The position numbers and the translations under genes were made by a program. Of a stretch of DNA of 36,643 bases, positions 17,143 to 26,281 are shown one piece after another. Below the pieces are notes generated by a model. The model was not told where the DNA came from. It did no database searches and worked only from the letters and a program-made list of their open reading frames with translations. The stretch covers positions 1 to 36,643 of the forward strand of contig JAHITE010000043.1 of the NCBI GenBank assembly GCA_018817585.1, written 5' to 3'. The first letter of the stretch is position 1. Each line of letters starts with the position of its first letter. The stretch comes from Candidatus Omnitrophota bacterium (GTDB lineage: Bacteria > Omnitrophota > Gorgyraeia > B26-G9).

Positions 17143-17379
17143 TTATTCCATAAAAGAAACAGCTTCCTGGATAAACGGAAGAATTGCCTGAACTTCTGCC
17201 TTTGTCATCCGTCCGAGTTTAGCAAAACGATATTCCCCTTCTTTATCTCTGCTGTTGCGAGAAATCTGTAATTTCTTCTGTCCTTCATTGTAAGCATAAA
17301 CACTTACCGTAATCTTATCCATTTCATTTTCCCATTCTTTGGAAAATAATTTTTTATCTAATTCCGCATTATACGCCAT
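17143..17379 (-). CDS. Small conserved protein, PC4-like pattern
   Basis: The in-frame ORF reaches 17427, but AAAGGAGG directly upstream makes the ATG at 17379 the start: 78 residues. The body reads ITVSVYAYNEGQKKLQISRN ... YRFAKLGRMTKAEVQAILPFIQEAV: four strands then one helix, similar to PC4-like ssDNA-binding coactivators and to a small family I recall from other uncultured bacteria. The order 'strand, K-L-Q-I-S-R, basic turn, G-R-M-T-K, helix' is its hallmark. The PC4 link is an inference. The very strong ribosome binding site suggests high expression. Confidence 0.65.
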   Translation of the reverse strand: MAYNAELDKKLFSKEWENEMDKITVSVYAYNEGQKKLQISRNSRDKEGEYRFAKLGRMTKAEVQAILPFIQEAVSFME

Positions 17380-17484
17380 ATATTCCTCCTTTGTTTCTGC
17401 TGATTGATTCAGCAGGCCTTTACTCAAGTATTTTAACTTTGAAAAAACTATACCATTTACTTATCGCTAAATCAAGCATTTTTC

Positions 17485-18207
17485 TCAGATCTGCGACTTT
17501 AAATACTTAAGCCTTTTCTCCTCAGGGAATTTTTCTATCGCGTATCTGAGCATTGTTCGCGGCATATTTTTGTAATATTTCCCCAGGAATTCTTCCTCTT
17601 TTGCTAGGTTTATTTTGCCGGCTTCTCTGAGCATCCAGCCAACTGCTTTATGAATCAGATCATGCTTATCAGTTAAAAGGATTCTGGCGATTTTAAATGT
17701 ATCGGCAAAATCATTCTGCTTGATAAAATAATAGGTGGCAACAATCGCGATTCTTTTTTGCCAAAGCTGTGGCGATTTGGCGAATTTATACAAAATATCA
17801 CGCTGCGTATTAAATAAAAAACTTCCGATAATTTTCGGCGCGGATAAATCAACCAAATCCCAATTGTTTATGTATTTTGTATGCTTGATATAAAGCTGAT
17901 ATATTTGAGTTTTTATTTTCTGCTCAGCGCTGCTAAACTGTTCAACCCAGATTAAAAGCGCTAATAGCCTTTGCTCATGATATTTTGATTTAAGCAATTC
18001 CAGGATATCGTTATTTTCCAGGTCTGAAAACTGCTTAGCGATATGCCTGATTTTGGGTACTGTAATTCCTAAAAAAACATCGCCCCGCGCATACTGACCC
18101 TTTCCAGTTTTAAAAAAAGATTGAAGAATTTTCGCTTTTTTCTTGTCAGCCTGGGCTATCAGCTTTTGTTTGATTTGCTTAAGTTTTGATTTGTCTTGGT
18201 TTACCAT
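17485..18207 (-). CDS. alkD: AlkD-like DNA glycosylase
   Basis: A 240-residue all-helical HEAT-repeat protein of the AlkD family, which removes alkylated bases. The residues that in AlkD contact the lesion are present: NNWDLVD supplies W116 and D120 (W109/D113 in the Bacillus cereus enzyme), and HKAVGWMLRE supplies W191 (W187). Length and repeat spacing are typical. Its start overlaps the end of the YgjP-like gene by 7 bases, so the two are translationally coupled. Confidence 0.9.
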   Translation of the reverse strand: MVNQDKSKLKQIKQKLIAQADKKKAKILQSFFKTGKGQYARGDVFLGITVPKIRHIAKQFSDLENNDILELLKSKYHEQRLLALLIWVEQFSSAEQKIKTQIYQLYIKHTKYINNWDLVDLSAPKIIGSFLFNTQRDILYKFAKSPQLWQKRIAIVATYYFIKQNDFADTFKIARILLTDKHDLIHKAVGWMLREAGKINLAKEEEFLGKYYKNMPRTMLRYAIEKFPEEKRLKYLKSQI

Positions 18208-18890
18208 AAAAATGTATTTTCATTTATTTTTAGCCAGGCTTTAGCTTTTTTGTAATCAGGCATTACGGCTTCTACTGTTTTCCAAAACCGCGGTGAGTGA
18301 TTATGGTGAATCAAATGCGCCAATTCATGAACAACTACATAATCGATTATTTCCAATGGAGCCATCAGCAGTCGCCAGCTAAAGGTCACTATCCCGCGTG
18401 TTGAACAATTTGCCCAGGCGCGTTTTAGATTGCGAATCATTATTTCTTTAACCTTAACATTGAGAATTGGCTTATAGATATTAACTCTTTGAAAAATCAC
18501 TTCATAAGCCGAACATTTATACCAGCTGATTAATTTATTTTTTAGATATTCCGGGCTGTTTAAAAAACTCTCGGGAACCCCTGCATCCAAGCATTGTTCT
18601 TGTAAATTAATTTTTAGGCAAGTACTTTGACACACTGTCAAATTATATTGTTTGCCCAAAATTAGAAATTTTTCTCCAGAAACAAACTGTTTAGGGATAA
18701 AAGGGTTACGAACGCTCTGATTAAACTGTAAAGTTTTTTGAATCCAGGCCTGTTTGTCTCTAAGAAATGCTAAAATCTCTTTTTCCGATATGGAATTATT
18801 GGCTTTAATCCGCACCTGATTATCAGAGCTTATGCTTATGCACAAGGTTTTTCTGCGGGGTTTTCTTAAAATTTTGTACTCTATATTCAT
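18201..18890 (-). CDS. YgjP-like metallopeptidase (SprT/WLM group)
   Basis: A 229-residue protein of the YgjP (DUF45) family. The zinc motif is HELAH (H188, E189, H192) followed by the third ligand at H198 (HNHSPRFW), and the C-terminal block is 'DYKKAKAWL'. The upstream FSWRLLMAPLEIIDYVVVHE is the family's core sequence. Cytoplasmic; physiological substrate unknown. Second gene of a three-gene minus-strand operon and overlaps alkD. Confidence 0.92.
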   Translation of the reverse strand: MNIEYKILRKPRRKTLCISISSDNQVRIKANNSISEKEILAFLRDKQAWIQKTLQFNQSVRNPFIPKQFVSGEKFLILGKQYNLTVCQSTCLKINLQEQCLDAGVPESFLNSPEYLKNKLISWYKCSAYEVIFQRVNIYKPILNVKVKEIMIRNLKRAWANCSTRGIVTFSWRLLMAPLEIIDYVVVHELAHLIHHNHSPRFWKTVEAVMPDYKKAKAWLKINENTFLW

Positions 18891-18910
18891 AATCGCAAAT
18901 CAGTCTATTT

Positions 18911-19531
18911 TTAGATGTTAATTATTTCTTTTACAAAAGCTCGGTATTTCTGATAACTTTTTTTCGCGGCTGTAATATTACTATTCAATTCCGCGGAAAA
19001 TTTAGCGAATTTTTCTGAATTTTTCTCTTGTTCATTGCCGCCGCCGTCAATTTCCGGATTAGGATACATTAATTGAGCAGCGATATTACTTTTTTCCGCG
19101 CTACTGGGGAATAATATGAAATTATTATCCATGAACTGCCTTAGCTCATCAAAATTCTCCCTGCAGTTAAGCGATGCTTTTTTTAGTTTGGGAGTTAAAT
19201 ACTGCCGGGTTTGCTCTTTTAAAGAAGCTCTAAATTTATCAATAAATTGCAATGAATTAATTTCATAAGCAGTGTCTTTTTCCAGCTTTTCTAAAAGATC
19301 TAGTAATTTCCGCTCAGGCATCAGCAAATCTAAAAGCTGAAATAATTCTTTATCATGTTTTGTCCGAGAAGATTGCAAAAACCATAGTCTTATATTTTCT
19401 TTAAATAAAAAACCTAAAAATATTAAAAATAATAAACTAAAACTTAAAGTCCGCCAAAACAGCAAAGAACTCCAAGTAAGCTTTAAAAAAGGAATTATCT
19501 GTACCTCGAAAACTGTATTTAGTGTATTCAT
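18911..19531 (-). CDS. Membrane-anchored helical protein
   Basis: A 206-residue protein with one hydrophobic segment at about residues 20-42 and a helical, charged remainder (LLMPERKLLDLLEKLEKDTAYE ... FRASLKEQTRQYLTPKLKKA). A loop with a GGGNEQEKN turn separates it from a last helix. No family recognised. It lies 20 bases before the YgjP-like gene and is probably its operon leader. Confidence 0.55.
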   Translation of the reverse strand: MNTLNTVFEVQIIPFLKLTWSSLLFWRTLSFSLLFLIFLGFLFKENIRLWFLQSSRTKHDKELFQLLDLLMPERKLLDLLEKLEKDTAYEINSLQFIDKFRASLKEQTRQYLTPKLKKASLNCRENFDELRQFMDNNFILFPSSAEKSNIAAQLMYPNPEIDGGGNEQEKNSEKFAKFSAELNSNITAAKKSYQKYRAFVKEIINI

Positions 19532-19653
19532 TATTTTCTCCGTTTACTGATAGTGATCTATTAATTTTACGCAAAAAATTTATTTTAAGAAATTAACCTT
19601 ATTCACGGATATCCTGGGCTTTTCGGCTTTAGCGCTAAACCAGAAAATGAATG

Positions 19654-22068
19654 CTAAAAGCTGTTATCCGCTTCTTTTTTTTCTGAAATATCTCTGTCTA
19701 TACCGCGATATCCCCGCAATTTTCCTTGTTCGTTAAAATACGGACTACCGCTTGTTTCTCTGATAATTTCATGCCCGTCTTTATGTAAAACTATGTTTTT
19801 TAGCTGATGAAACGTTTCCTGTTTCTTAACAATCTCCTCCAATATAGTTTTTATTTTTTTGGCTTCGAGTTCCGGCATTATATCAAAAACACTCTTTCCC
19901 AGCAATTCAGTAACTTGATATCCCAGCATATCTATTACTTTTGGGCTAATATACGTATATTCTCCTTTAATATCAACTTCCCAGATTAGATCCGGAGTCA
20001 TTTCAACTAAAAGTCTGAATTTGTCCTTTGACATTTTAAGTTTTTTTTCATTATCTTTATTTTTGGTAATATCTGATGCTGTAAAAATTATGCCTTTTTC
20101 AGGATCAGCTGGGTCTATGGATGCTGAGCTCAGGAGAAATTGTTTAACTGTCTTATTTTTACAAACCCAGGTTGTTTCAATAGTGCCAGTGCCTTTTTCT
20201 TTAATTTCCTGATATTGAGCCTGCCCCACCCGGAGGAATTCCTCTTGAGAAGAATAAAGCATTCTGGAGCTTTGGTCAACTAATTCATCCTGCGAATATC
20301 CAGTTAATTCCAACATGCGGAAATTGATCCATTTAAAAATCCGATTTGATATCAGTCCGATTCCTACAGGTGCTGCTCTGAGTAGAGAATCTAGAGTTTC
20401 CTGCTTTTCCTTGAATTGGAGCTGAACTTTTTTCCGCTCATTTGTATCCCGAAAAAAACGAAGCAGGCAGTCTCTGCCCATAATAAATTTCTTAATCAAG
20501 GAAGCGGAAATATCGCAATAAATTATTGTGCCGTCTTTTTTTAAACAAGGAAGATCCGTGACCACAATATGCTGCTGTTTTGCTTGCGCTTCAAAATGCG
20601 CCAATACTTCTTCTAAGCGATCTTTAGGATGGATATCTGAAACTTTTAAATTCTCTAATTCTTTGATAGTATATCCCAGAAGATTGGATATTGCCGGATT
20701 AGCATAAACAAAATCTTTCGTTTCAATATCAGCGATTAAAATACCATCAACCGAAGATTCAAAGGCTCCCCGATAACGCGCCTCTGTATCAATTAAAAGT
20801 TTTTCGGCTTTTTTCCGTTCACTTATATCAGTCGCGATAATTACATAACCGCTTACCCCTTTTTCTACTTTTAAAGGCGAGATACTTATCTGTACCGGGA
20901 ATCGAGTATTATCTTTTTTTATAGCTTCTGTTTCCAGGCTATGACAATTGCCATCAGCAAGACAGTTAAAAAAATTCTGTTCAACTTTAAAAATCGCATT
21001 AAGTTCAAGCTCAAGCAATGCTTCTTTTTTATAGCCTAACTGCAGTGTAGTAGCCGGATTAGCATAAAAAACATTACCGTATAAATCCGCGGTAAGCACT
21101 ATTTCATTTATATTTTCCAGCATATGGGTAAAGAGGTTTACTTGCTGAGAAAGATGATGCCGATTTAAAGCTTCCTTAATGTCAAAACCTTGCTGAAAGC
21201 TATCAATGTTTTTATCAGTTATAATTAAATGTCCTGTATCAATATTTCCCGGTATATTGATTAATCCAGGTTTATATCCGGTATTAATTGAACCATGATT
21301 ATAAGCGTAGAGCATTTGAAAAGCCAGATATGTAGAGTATTGATGTTTTTGAGAAAATACAACATCAATAATCCCTTTTTTTAAATATTCTAATTGCAAC
21401 TTATTCGCATCAGTACAAATTAATTTTACGGTGCGTACTTTGAGAAATTTCTCCAAGGCCCGCGCAGCTCCTGGACCGCCATTATTATTTAAAACCACAA
21501 TTCCTGATAAATCAGGATATTGTTTAAGATAACGCGTAACTATATTTTCCGCTTTTTCAAAATCATTGCCTGAAGCATCTTCCGGTCCAAGCAACTGGAT
21601 ATCGGGATATTGACTTATCCTAGTGGAAAAGCCTCTGAACCCAGCTTCCACATTCATCAAGCCAGTAGTGCCGAAGATTAAGACTTTGCCCGGTCCATTG
21701 ATCATATTCGCTAAAGAATCAGCCATGTCCTGTCCCATTCTAAACCAGTTAGCGCCCACATACGCCAGCCGATCAATGCCAACTATATCGCATTCAACAG
21801 TAATAACCGGGATAGATGAGTGTATTGCTTGATTGACTGCCTCGATGATACTATTAGAGTGCAAACACCCCACCAGCATAATCCCGGAGACTTTACGCTT
21901 AATCGCATCATACACAGCATTGGTAAATTCTTCGTCCGAGGTATCATCAGCGCCGGCAATGGTCACTCTTATCGCATAGTCAGAAGCAACTCTATCCAGG
22001 ATAGGATGTACCTGCTCTTTATAAACAGGACTGTTTTTTAATTTTGAGATCCAAACATACTCTTCCAT
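19654..22068 (-). CDS. Sugar-binding-fold / four-PAS sensor without output domain
   Basis: An 804-residue protein. Residues about 1-305 have the periplasmic-binding/LacI-type sugar-binding fold (Peripla_BP_4: ASDYAIRVTIAGADDTSDEE, GTTGLMNVEAGFRGF, GLINIPGNIDTGH) but with no signal peptide or membrane helix, so it is cytoplasmic. Four PAS domains follow at about 311-418, 425-546, 553-669 and 679-799, three of them ending in a PAC-type 'DI(S/T)E(R/K)K' linker. The chain stops five residues after the last PAS (KKEADNSF), where a kinase or GGDEF domain would be expected; the next 120 bases hold no such remnant in any minus frame I checked. It may signal by contact. Third gene of the LpoB operon, 39 bases downstream of COG3014. 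Confidence 0.85.
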   Translation of the reverse strand: MEEYVWISKLKNSPVYKEQVHPILDRVASDYAIRVTIAGADDTSDEEFTNAVYDAIKRKVSGIMLVGCLHSNSIIEAVNQAIHSSIPVITVECDIVGIDRLAYVGANWFRMGQDMADSLANMINGPGKVLIFGTTGLMNVEAGFRGFSTRISQYPDIQLLGPEDASGNDFEKAENIVTRYLKQYPDLSGIVVLNNNGGPGAARALEKFLKVRTVKLICTDANKLQLEYLKKGIIDVVFSQKHQYSTYLAFQMLYAYNHGSINTGYKPGLINIPGNIDTGHLIITDKNIDSFQQGFDIKEALNRHHLSQQVNLFTHMLENINEIVLTADLYGNVFYANPATTLQLGYKKEALLELELNAIFKVEQNFFNCLADGNCHSLETEAIKKDNTRFPVQISISPLKVEKGVSGYVIIATDISERKKAEKLLIDTEARYRGAFESSVDGILIADIETKDFVYANPAISNLLGYTIKELENLKVSDIHPKDRLEEVLAHFEAQAKQQHIVVTDLPCLKKDGTIIYCDISASLIKKFIMGRDCLLRFFRDTNERKKVQLQFKEKQETLDSLLRAAPVGIGLISNRIFKWINFRMLELTGYSQDELVDQSSRMLYSSQEEFLRVGQAQYQEIKEKGTGTIETTWVCKNKTVKQFLLSSASIDPADPEKGIIFTASDITKNKDNEKKLKMSKDKFRLLVEMTPDLIWEVDIKGEYTYISPKVIDMLGYQVTELLGKSVFDIMPELEAKKIKTILEEIVKKQETFHQLKNIVLHKDGHEIIRETSGSPYFNEQGKLRGYRGIDRDISEKKEADNSF

Positions 22069-22107
22069 AAGTGACCTTTTTATATAGTTTGTTTTGTATT
22101 AATCGAA

Positions 22108-23487
22108 TTATTGCAATGTCCGGACTATTAAAAATATTTTTTGTCCTGCGACTAAGGACTTAGGTTCCAGTTTAATTTCACCAAGATATGAACCAGTATC
22201 ATTGAAATTTTCCAAGGTAAAACCATAATCACCGGGATCAAGGATTAATCGGGCAATGCGAATCTGATCAGGAAGACTTTGCCAGCAGCGCAGATCTGCC
22301 TGTTCTACAACCAGATTATACATATTACTAAGGAATCCAAACCATCCGGCAGCGACACTGCCTTGGCTTTTTTTTATATTTTCTTCTTGTTTTTTTTCAA
22401 ACAAATACCGTCCCGTTGCGCGCAACGCTGATTTAGCAATAAATCTAATTTTTCTTCTGTCTAAATTCTTTTGGGCAATCGCGCCAATATCCTGGACTAG
22501 TTCGCTGGGTGATTGAAATATATTATTCTTTGCATCTTTAGCCAGTAACCTTGAACTCGCAACCGAGTAAGGTCGTTTCTTATATTCAGGAAAAGCAACT
22601 TTTACAATATGGCCGTCAAAAAGCGGGACTGTTACAGCAGCTTCAGTTTTCAAACGGGAAAATCCATTATATTGGATAAGATAGACTTCGGCTTTTGCTC
22701 TTTTTTCTTTTTGGGTTAGAAATTCACTGGATTTGAATTTGTTTCTATATTTACTATATTCAATAAGCCCCATAAATCTGGCAGTGCTTAAAATATTTTC
22801 TTTTAAAATCCCGGGAGTATATACGCCATAATTGGGAGCATAGTCTGTTTGATAAATATCATCCGCCTTTGCGTAGGAGATAAAAGCATCATTTATGTTT
22901 TCACTAATCGGTTCTATTTCATAAATTATCCCCATCAACATGCGCGCAAAGGCATCTTCCTTATACACATTTTTTTGATCATCAGAGTATTGAAAATTAA
23001 TTGCGTTCAGTTTTGAATCAACATCTCTTGCTTCAACCAATGCGTCTGCATATTCCCCGAGCATAAGATAATTAAGTGCCTGAAAGATGTTAATAAAAAC
23101 ATGTTCAAAGTCTTCTCCATGATATGGCGCGGCATAATCATTAATTACCCAGGTAGCAGCTATTTTCCCCACTGATTCAGTATAAAGCTGATCAAACTGT
23201 TCCTGCGCTTTGGCAAAAGTTTCAATACTAGCCTTATAGTTTTTGTTTAAATGTTCAGCAAAACCTTTATCTAACAAATATAGTAATTCATTTTTCTTGC
23301 CGTATAAATTAGGATTATCTTGAAATAGTGTTATCGCTTGGGGATATTGCTGGGCAAGTAACATTGCATCAACCTGACTCTGGCCTTTGGGCAAAGTAGC
23401 GCATGAGCTGAGAAAAATAACGAGCGATAGAGTTCCTATCGCTCGCATAATGTTTATAAAGTATATCCGCAATCGGTTATTTTTCAT
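22108..23487 (-). CDS. COG3014-like lipoprotein
   Basis: A 459-residue lipoprotein: signal peptide with lipobox LSSC (C29). The N-terminal half is helical and resembles tetratricopeptide-type repeats (LLAQQYPQAITLFQ, YKASIETFAKAQEQF, YADALVEARDVDSKL), and the C-terminus is a beta-rich domain. The pattern matches COG3014, which is often encoded beside an LpoB-type lipoprotein. A possible alternative ATG lies 14 codons downstream. It is 23 bases after the LpoB gene. Confidence 0.8.
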   Translation of the reverse strand: MKNNRLRIYFINIMRAIGTLSLVIFLSSCATLPKGQSQVDAMLLAQQYPQAITLFQDNPNLYGKKNELLYLLDKGFAEHLNKNYKASIETFAKAQEQFDQLYTESVGKIAATWVINDYAAPYHGEDFEHVFINIFQALNYLMLGEYADALVEARDVDSKLNAINFQYSDDQKNVYKEDAFARMLMGIIYEIEPISENINDAFISYAKADDIYQTDYAPNYGVYTPGILKENILSTARFMGLIEYSKYRNKFKSSEFLTQKEKRAKAEVYLIQYNGFSRLKTEAAVTVPLFDGHIVKVAFPEYKKRPYSVASSRLLAKDAKNNIFQSPSELVQDIGAIAQKNLDRRKIRFIAKSALRATGRYLFEKKQEENIKKSQGSVAAGWFGFLSNMYNLVVEQADLRCWQSLPDQIRIARLILDPGDYGFTLENFNDTGSYLGEIKLEPKSLVAGQKIFLIVRTLQ

Positions 23488-23510
23488 TAAAAGCCTAACA
23501 ACCTTTCGAT

Positions 23511-24119
23511 TTATAATGAAAATTTACTTTTCTTTACTTGTTTTTTTATTTCTTTTTCGCCGATCCAGACTTTTTGATTTGTTGTAATATCAATTAGTTC
23601 AAGATTTACCTGATAAAGAATAACATATTTTCCTTTAATTTCATCTTTCACTGAATTGATTGTGCCCTGCAGGATTAAATCAGCACCGGTTTCTTCTTTA
23701 TTTGGTTTTATAGTTGCTTGATTTGTCATGCCGCCTTGCTGCTGATCCATCCGTTCATCCCGGATTTCCTGTCTTTCCTGATCTGAGGCAACAACATTTA
23801 CCATTGATGAATTGATGAATGCTTTTTCCAGATCTTTAGTGAAAAGCTGAGCGTTAATATGCTCATGACTTCTGTTTACTATTGTGCCAATAATAACAGT
23901 GGGATTGCGTTTATTTTTCTCATCAAATTTATTAAGCCAAGGACGATCCAGGCAATCTCTGATCATTTCTTCTGAGACAAAACGTGAGTCTGTATCATTC
24001 CATCTTCCGCTTAAATCAATAGCTTGATCGATTTCCGTTCTTTTAACTTTTGTACCACAACCACTGACTAAACTTAATGCACACACAAGAGTGATAACAG
24101 CAAAAATATTGTTTTTCAT
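23511..24119 (-). CDS. lpoB: LpoB-like penicillin-binding-protein activator
   Basis: A 202-residue outer-membrane-type lipoprotein with lipobox VSGC (C21). The domain (WNDTDSRFVSEEMIRDCLDRPWL ... PTVIIGTIVNRSHEHINAQLFTKDLEKAFINS ... ADLILQGTINSVKDEIKGKYVILYQVNLELIDITTNQKVW) follows COG3417/LpoB, whose Escherichia coli member activates PBP1b. Length and motif order are typical. First gene of a three-gene operon (LpoB, COG3014, PAS sensor); the ATG at 24119 has AGGAG upstream. Confidence 0.88.
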   Translation of the reverse strand: MKNNIFAVITLVCALSLVSGCGTKVKRTEIDQAIDLSGRWNDTDSRFVSEEMIRDCLDRPWLNKFDEKNKRNPTVIIGTIVNRSHEHINAQLFTKDLEKAFINSSMVNVVASDQERQEIRDERMDQQQGGMTNQATIKPNKEETGADLILQGTINSVKDEIKGKYVILYQVNLELIDITTNQKVWIGEKEIKKQVKKSKFSL

Positions 24120-24245
24120 ACTATTCTCCTATCATTATTTAAAATTCAGTTAATGATCATTACGATTGTTGTAAGCAAACCAATCAGTTTCTTGCATTTT
24201 TAGCATATTCGAGTCAGCTAAATTAATTCTCGCAAGTTTCTATTT

Positions 24246-24662
24246 TTATTCGCCAATTATTTTAACTAAAACTCTTTTTCTTCTTTTTCCGTCAAATTCT
24301 CCGTAGAATATCTGCTCCCATGGCCCAAAATGAAGTTTGCCATCAGTAATCGCAATTACAACTTCTCGGCCCATTACACTGCGCTTAAGATGAGCATCCG
24401 CATTATCTTCACCATTATTATGTCTGTACTGAGAAACTGGTTCATAAGGCGCGAGTTTTTCCAGCCATTTGTCAATATCCTGGTGCAACCCTGATTCATC
24501 ATCATTAATAAACACACTGGCGGTAATATGCATGGCATTAACCAAGCAGATTCCATCTTGAACTTTACTTTTGACAACTAATTGTTCTATCTCTGGTGTA
24601 ATATTAAGATATGCCCTACGCGTTTTGGTATTAAACCACAGCTCTTCAGTCTGTACTTTCAA
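24246..24662 (-). CDS. yjbQ: YjbQ family protein (UPF0047)
   Basis: A 138-residue protein of the YjbQ/UPF0047 family. Motifs: [34 protein letters not shown] (with the conserved His), [20 protein letters not shown] and [18 protein letters not shown]. Members form trimers and have been linked to thiamine-phosphate synthesis as a side activity. It starts at a TTG with AGGGGG upstream and lies 17 bases after citrate synthase, so it is probably its operon partner. Confidence 0.93.
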   Translation of the reverse strand: MKVQTEELWFNTKTRRAYLNITPEIEQLVVKSKVQDGICLVNAMHITASVFINDDESGLHQDIDKWLEKLAPYEPVSQYRHNNGEDNADAHLKRSVMGREVVIAITDGKLHFGPWEQIFYGEFDGKRRKRVLVKIIGE

Positions 24663-24679
24663 ACTTGCCCCCTAGTAGC

Positions 24680-26092
24680 TTACTTGGATTTTTTACTTAC
24701 TCCACGCTGATTAATTGGAGTAAATTCTTTGTCAAAAGGACCTGTATACATTGCTCTTGGTCTAAAAATTCTGTTATTGCACATATACTCCTGAACCCGA
24801 GATGTCCATCCGGCAACCCGGCTAACAGCAAAAATTGGTGTATAAAATTCAGCTGTAATACCCATTGCGGCATAAACAATCCCTGAATAAAAATCAACAT
24901 TCGGAAATATTCTTTTTTCCTTACCTAAAGTTGATATGACTTCTTTTTCTAAAGCTTGGGCGACCTTAAATAATTTTTTGCCGTTATTACTGTTTTTAGT
25001 CATAAATTTAGCTAATGGGCCAAGAACCATTGCTCTGGGATCATATGCTTTATATACGCGGTGACCAAAACCCATGATTTTTTCTTTTTTAGCCCGCTTC
25101 TTTTCAAACCAGGATTTAACATTATCTACTGAGCCAATCTCGTTTAGCATTTCAATAACGCGTTCATTAGCACCGCCATGCAAAGGCCCTTGCAAAGCAG
25201 CAATCCCAGCGCCTACTGATAAATAAACATCTGAAAGTGTTGAAGCAACAACCATTGAAGCAAATGTACTGGCATTCATACCATGATCAGCATGCAAAAT
25301 AAGCGATACATCCATTATTCTTTCTTCTGTGGGAGTTGGTCTTTTGCCGGTCATTGTATAAATAAGATTTCCCGCGAAACTAAGACTTTCATCATTTTCA
25401 ATAGGCATTGCTCCTTGGCGCAGCCTGCTAATTGCTCCGGTCAGGGTTGCCACACCAGCTAAAAGATGAAAACATGATTCAAATCCACTAGCTTGCTTAA
25501 GGTCATCAGCGATTATTTTTTCTCGCTGAGATTGCTTGAATTCATAAATCGCTTTTTCTTCACCCATTGGTTTTGTTTCCATGGGAATAGAATCTTCGTC
25601 AGCACTAATAATTTTAACTAAATTTGATGTATAGTTTTCTCTATCTACATCAGTAAATTCCTGACGCATCAGTGTGGTTCCTAAACGTAAACCAGCCATA
25701 GGATGCATTTTTTCAATAGGAAAGCTCATTAAAAGCCTCTTTGTATGATGCATCTGACGGTATTGAACAAGTTTTTTCTTAAATGATGATAATTGAGATT
25801 CGCTGGGCAAATAACCATACATTAATAAGTAACTTACTTCTTCAAATGTAGAATAAGCACATAGATCAAATATATTATAACCGCGGTAAATCAGCCAGCC
25901 TTTTGCCCCATTTACGTATCCGATTTTTGTTTCACAAGCAATAGCTCCTTCAAGTCCCGGACCTACTGTACAATTAATCGGCCAGCTCAAAGCTTTAGTA
26001 AGCTCTGGCTCCGGCTCATTTCCAGTTTCTTTTACAGCCCGTTCTTTAGCTTTTAAAATAATTTCTGTTATTTCTTGGGTTTGTTCATGCAT
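24680..26092 (-). CDS. gltA: Citrate synthase
   Basis: A 470-residue citrate synthase condensing acetyl-CoA and oxaloacetate. The triad is H305 (GPLHGGAN), H344 (FGHRVYK) and D400 (NVDFYSG); LHADHGMNAST and SRVAGWTSRVQEY are also present. It is longer than the usual ~370-430 residues. The excess is an N-terminal extension of about 45 residues and a charged insert at about 160-195 (AxEDSIPMETKPMGEEKAIYEF). No NADH-binding zinc domain is evident. Own promoter with a 100-base leader; yjbQ follows closely. Confidence 0.94.
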   Translation of the reverse strand: MHEQTQEITEIILKAKERAVKETGNEPEPELTKALSWPINCTVGPGLEGAIACETKIGYVNGAKGWLIYRGYNIFDLCAYSTFEEVSYLLMYGYLPSESQLSSFKKKLVQYRQMHHTKRLLMSFPIEKMHPMAGLRLGTTLMRQEFTDVDRENYTSNLVKIISADEDSIPMETKPMGEEKAIYEFKQSQREKIIADDLKQASGFESCFHLLAGVATLTGAISRLRQGAMPIENDESLSFAGNLIYTMTGKRPTPTEERIMDVSLILHADHGMNASTFASMVVASTLSDVYLSVGAGIAALQGPLHGGANERVIEMLNEIGSVDNVKSWFEKKRAKKEKIMGFGHRVYKAYDPRAMVLGPLAKFMTKNSNNGKKLFKVAQALEKEVISTLGKEKRIFPNVDFYSGIVYAAMGITAEFYTPIFAVSRVAGWTSRVQEYMCNNRIFRPRAMYTGPFDKEFTPINQRGVSKKSK

Positions 26093-26178
26093 GGTTAAAA
26101 CTCCTCTGAATATTGTTGTAATTACCTACAATAGTGTAATAGACAATATATTTATAATTCAATTATTATTTATAGGAT

Positions 26179-26208
26179 ATTATACCTCTTTTTTGTCTAA
26201 AAAGTCAA
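26179..26208 (-). promoter_or_regulatory. Promoter of gltA
   Basis: Minus-strand -35 TTGACT (26203-26208), 18-base spacer, -10 TATAAT (26179-26184). The leader to the ATG at 26092 is about 80 bases and contains a TTGTA/TACAA hairpin (26116-26131). Confidence 0.65.
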
Positions 26209-26281
26209 CTTTAACTGAATGCAGGCAGAGAATTTGGAGTTTTTTATTTTTTGCTAAATTTGCAGAATTCAAGGCTGGTTT

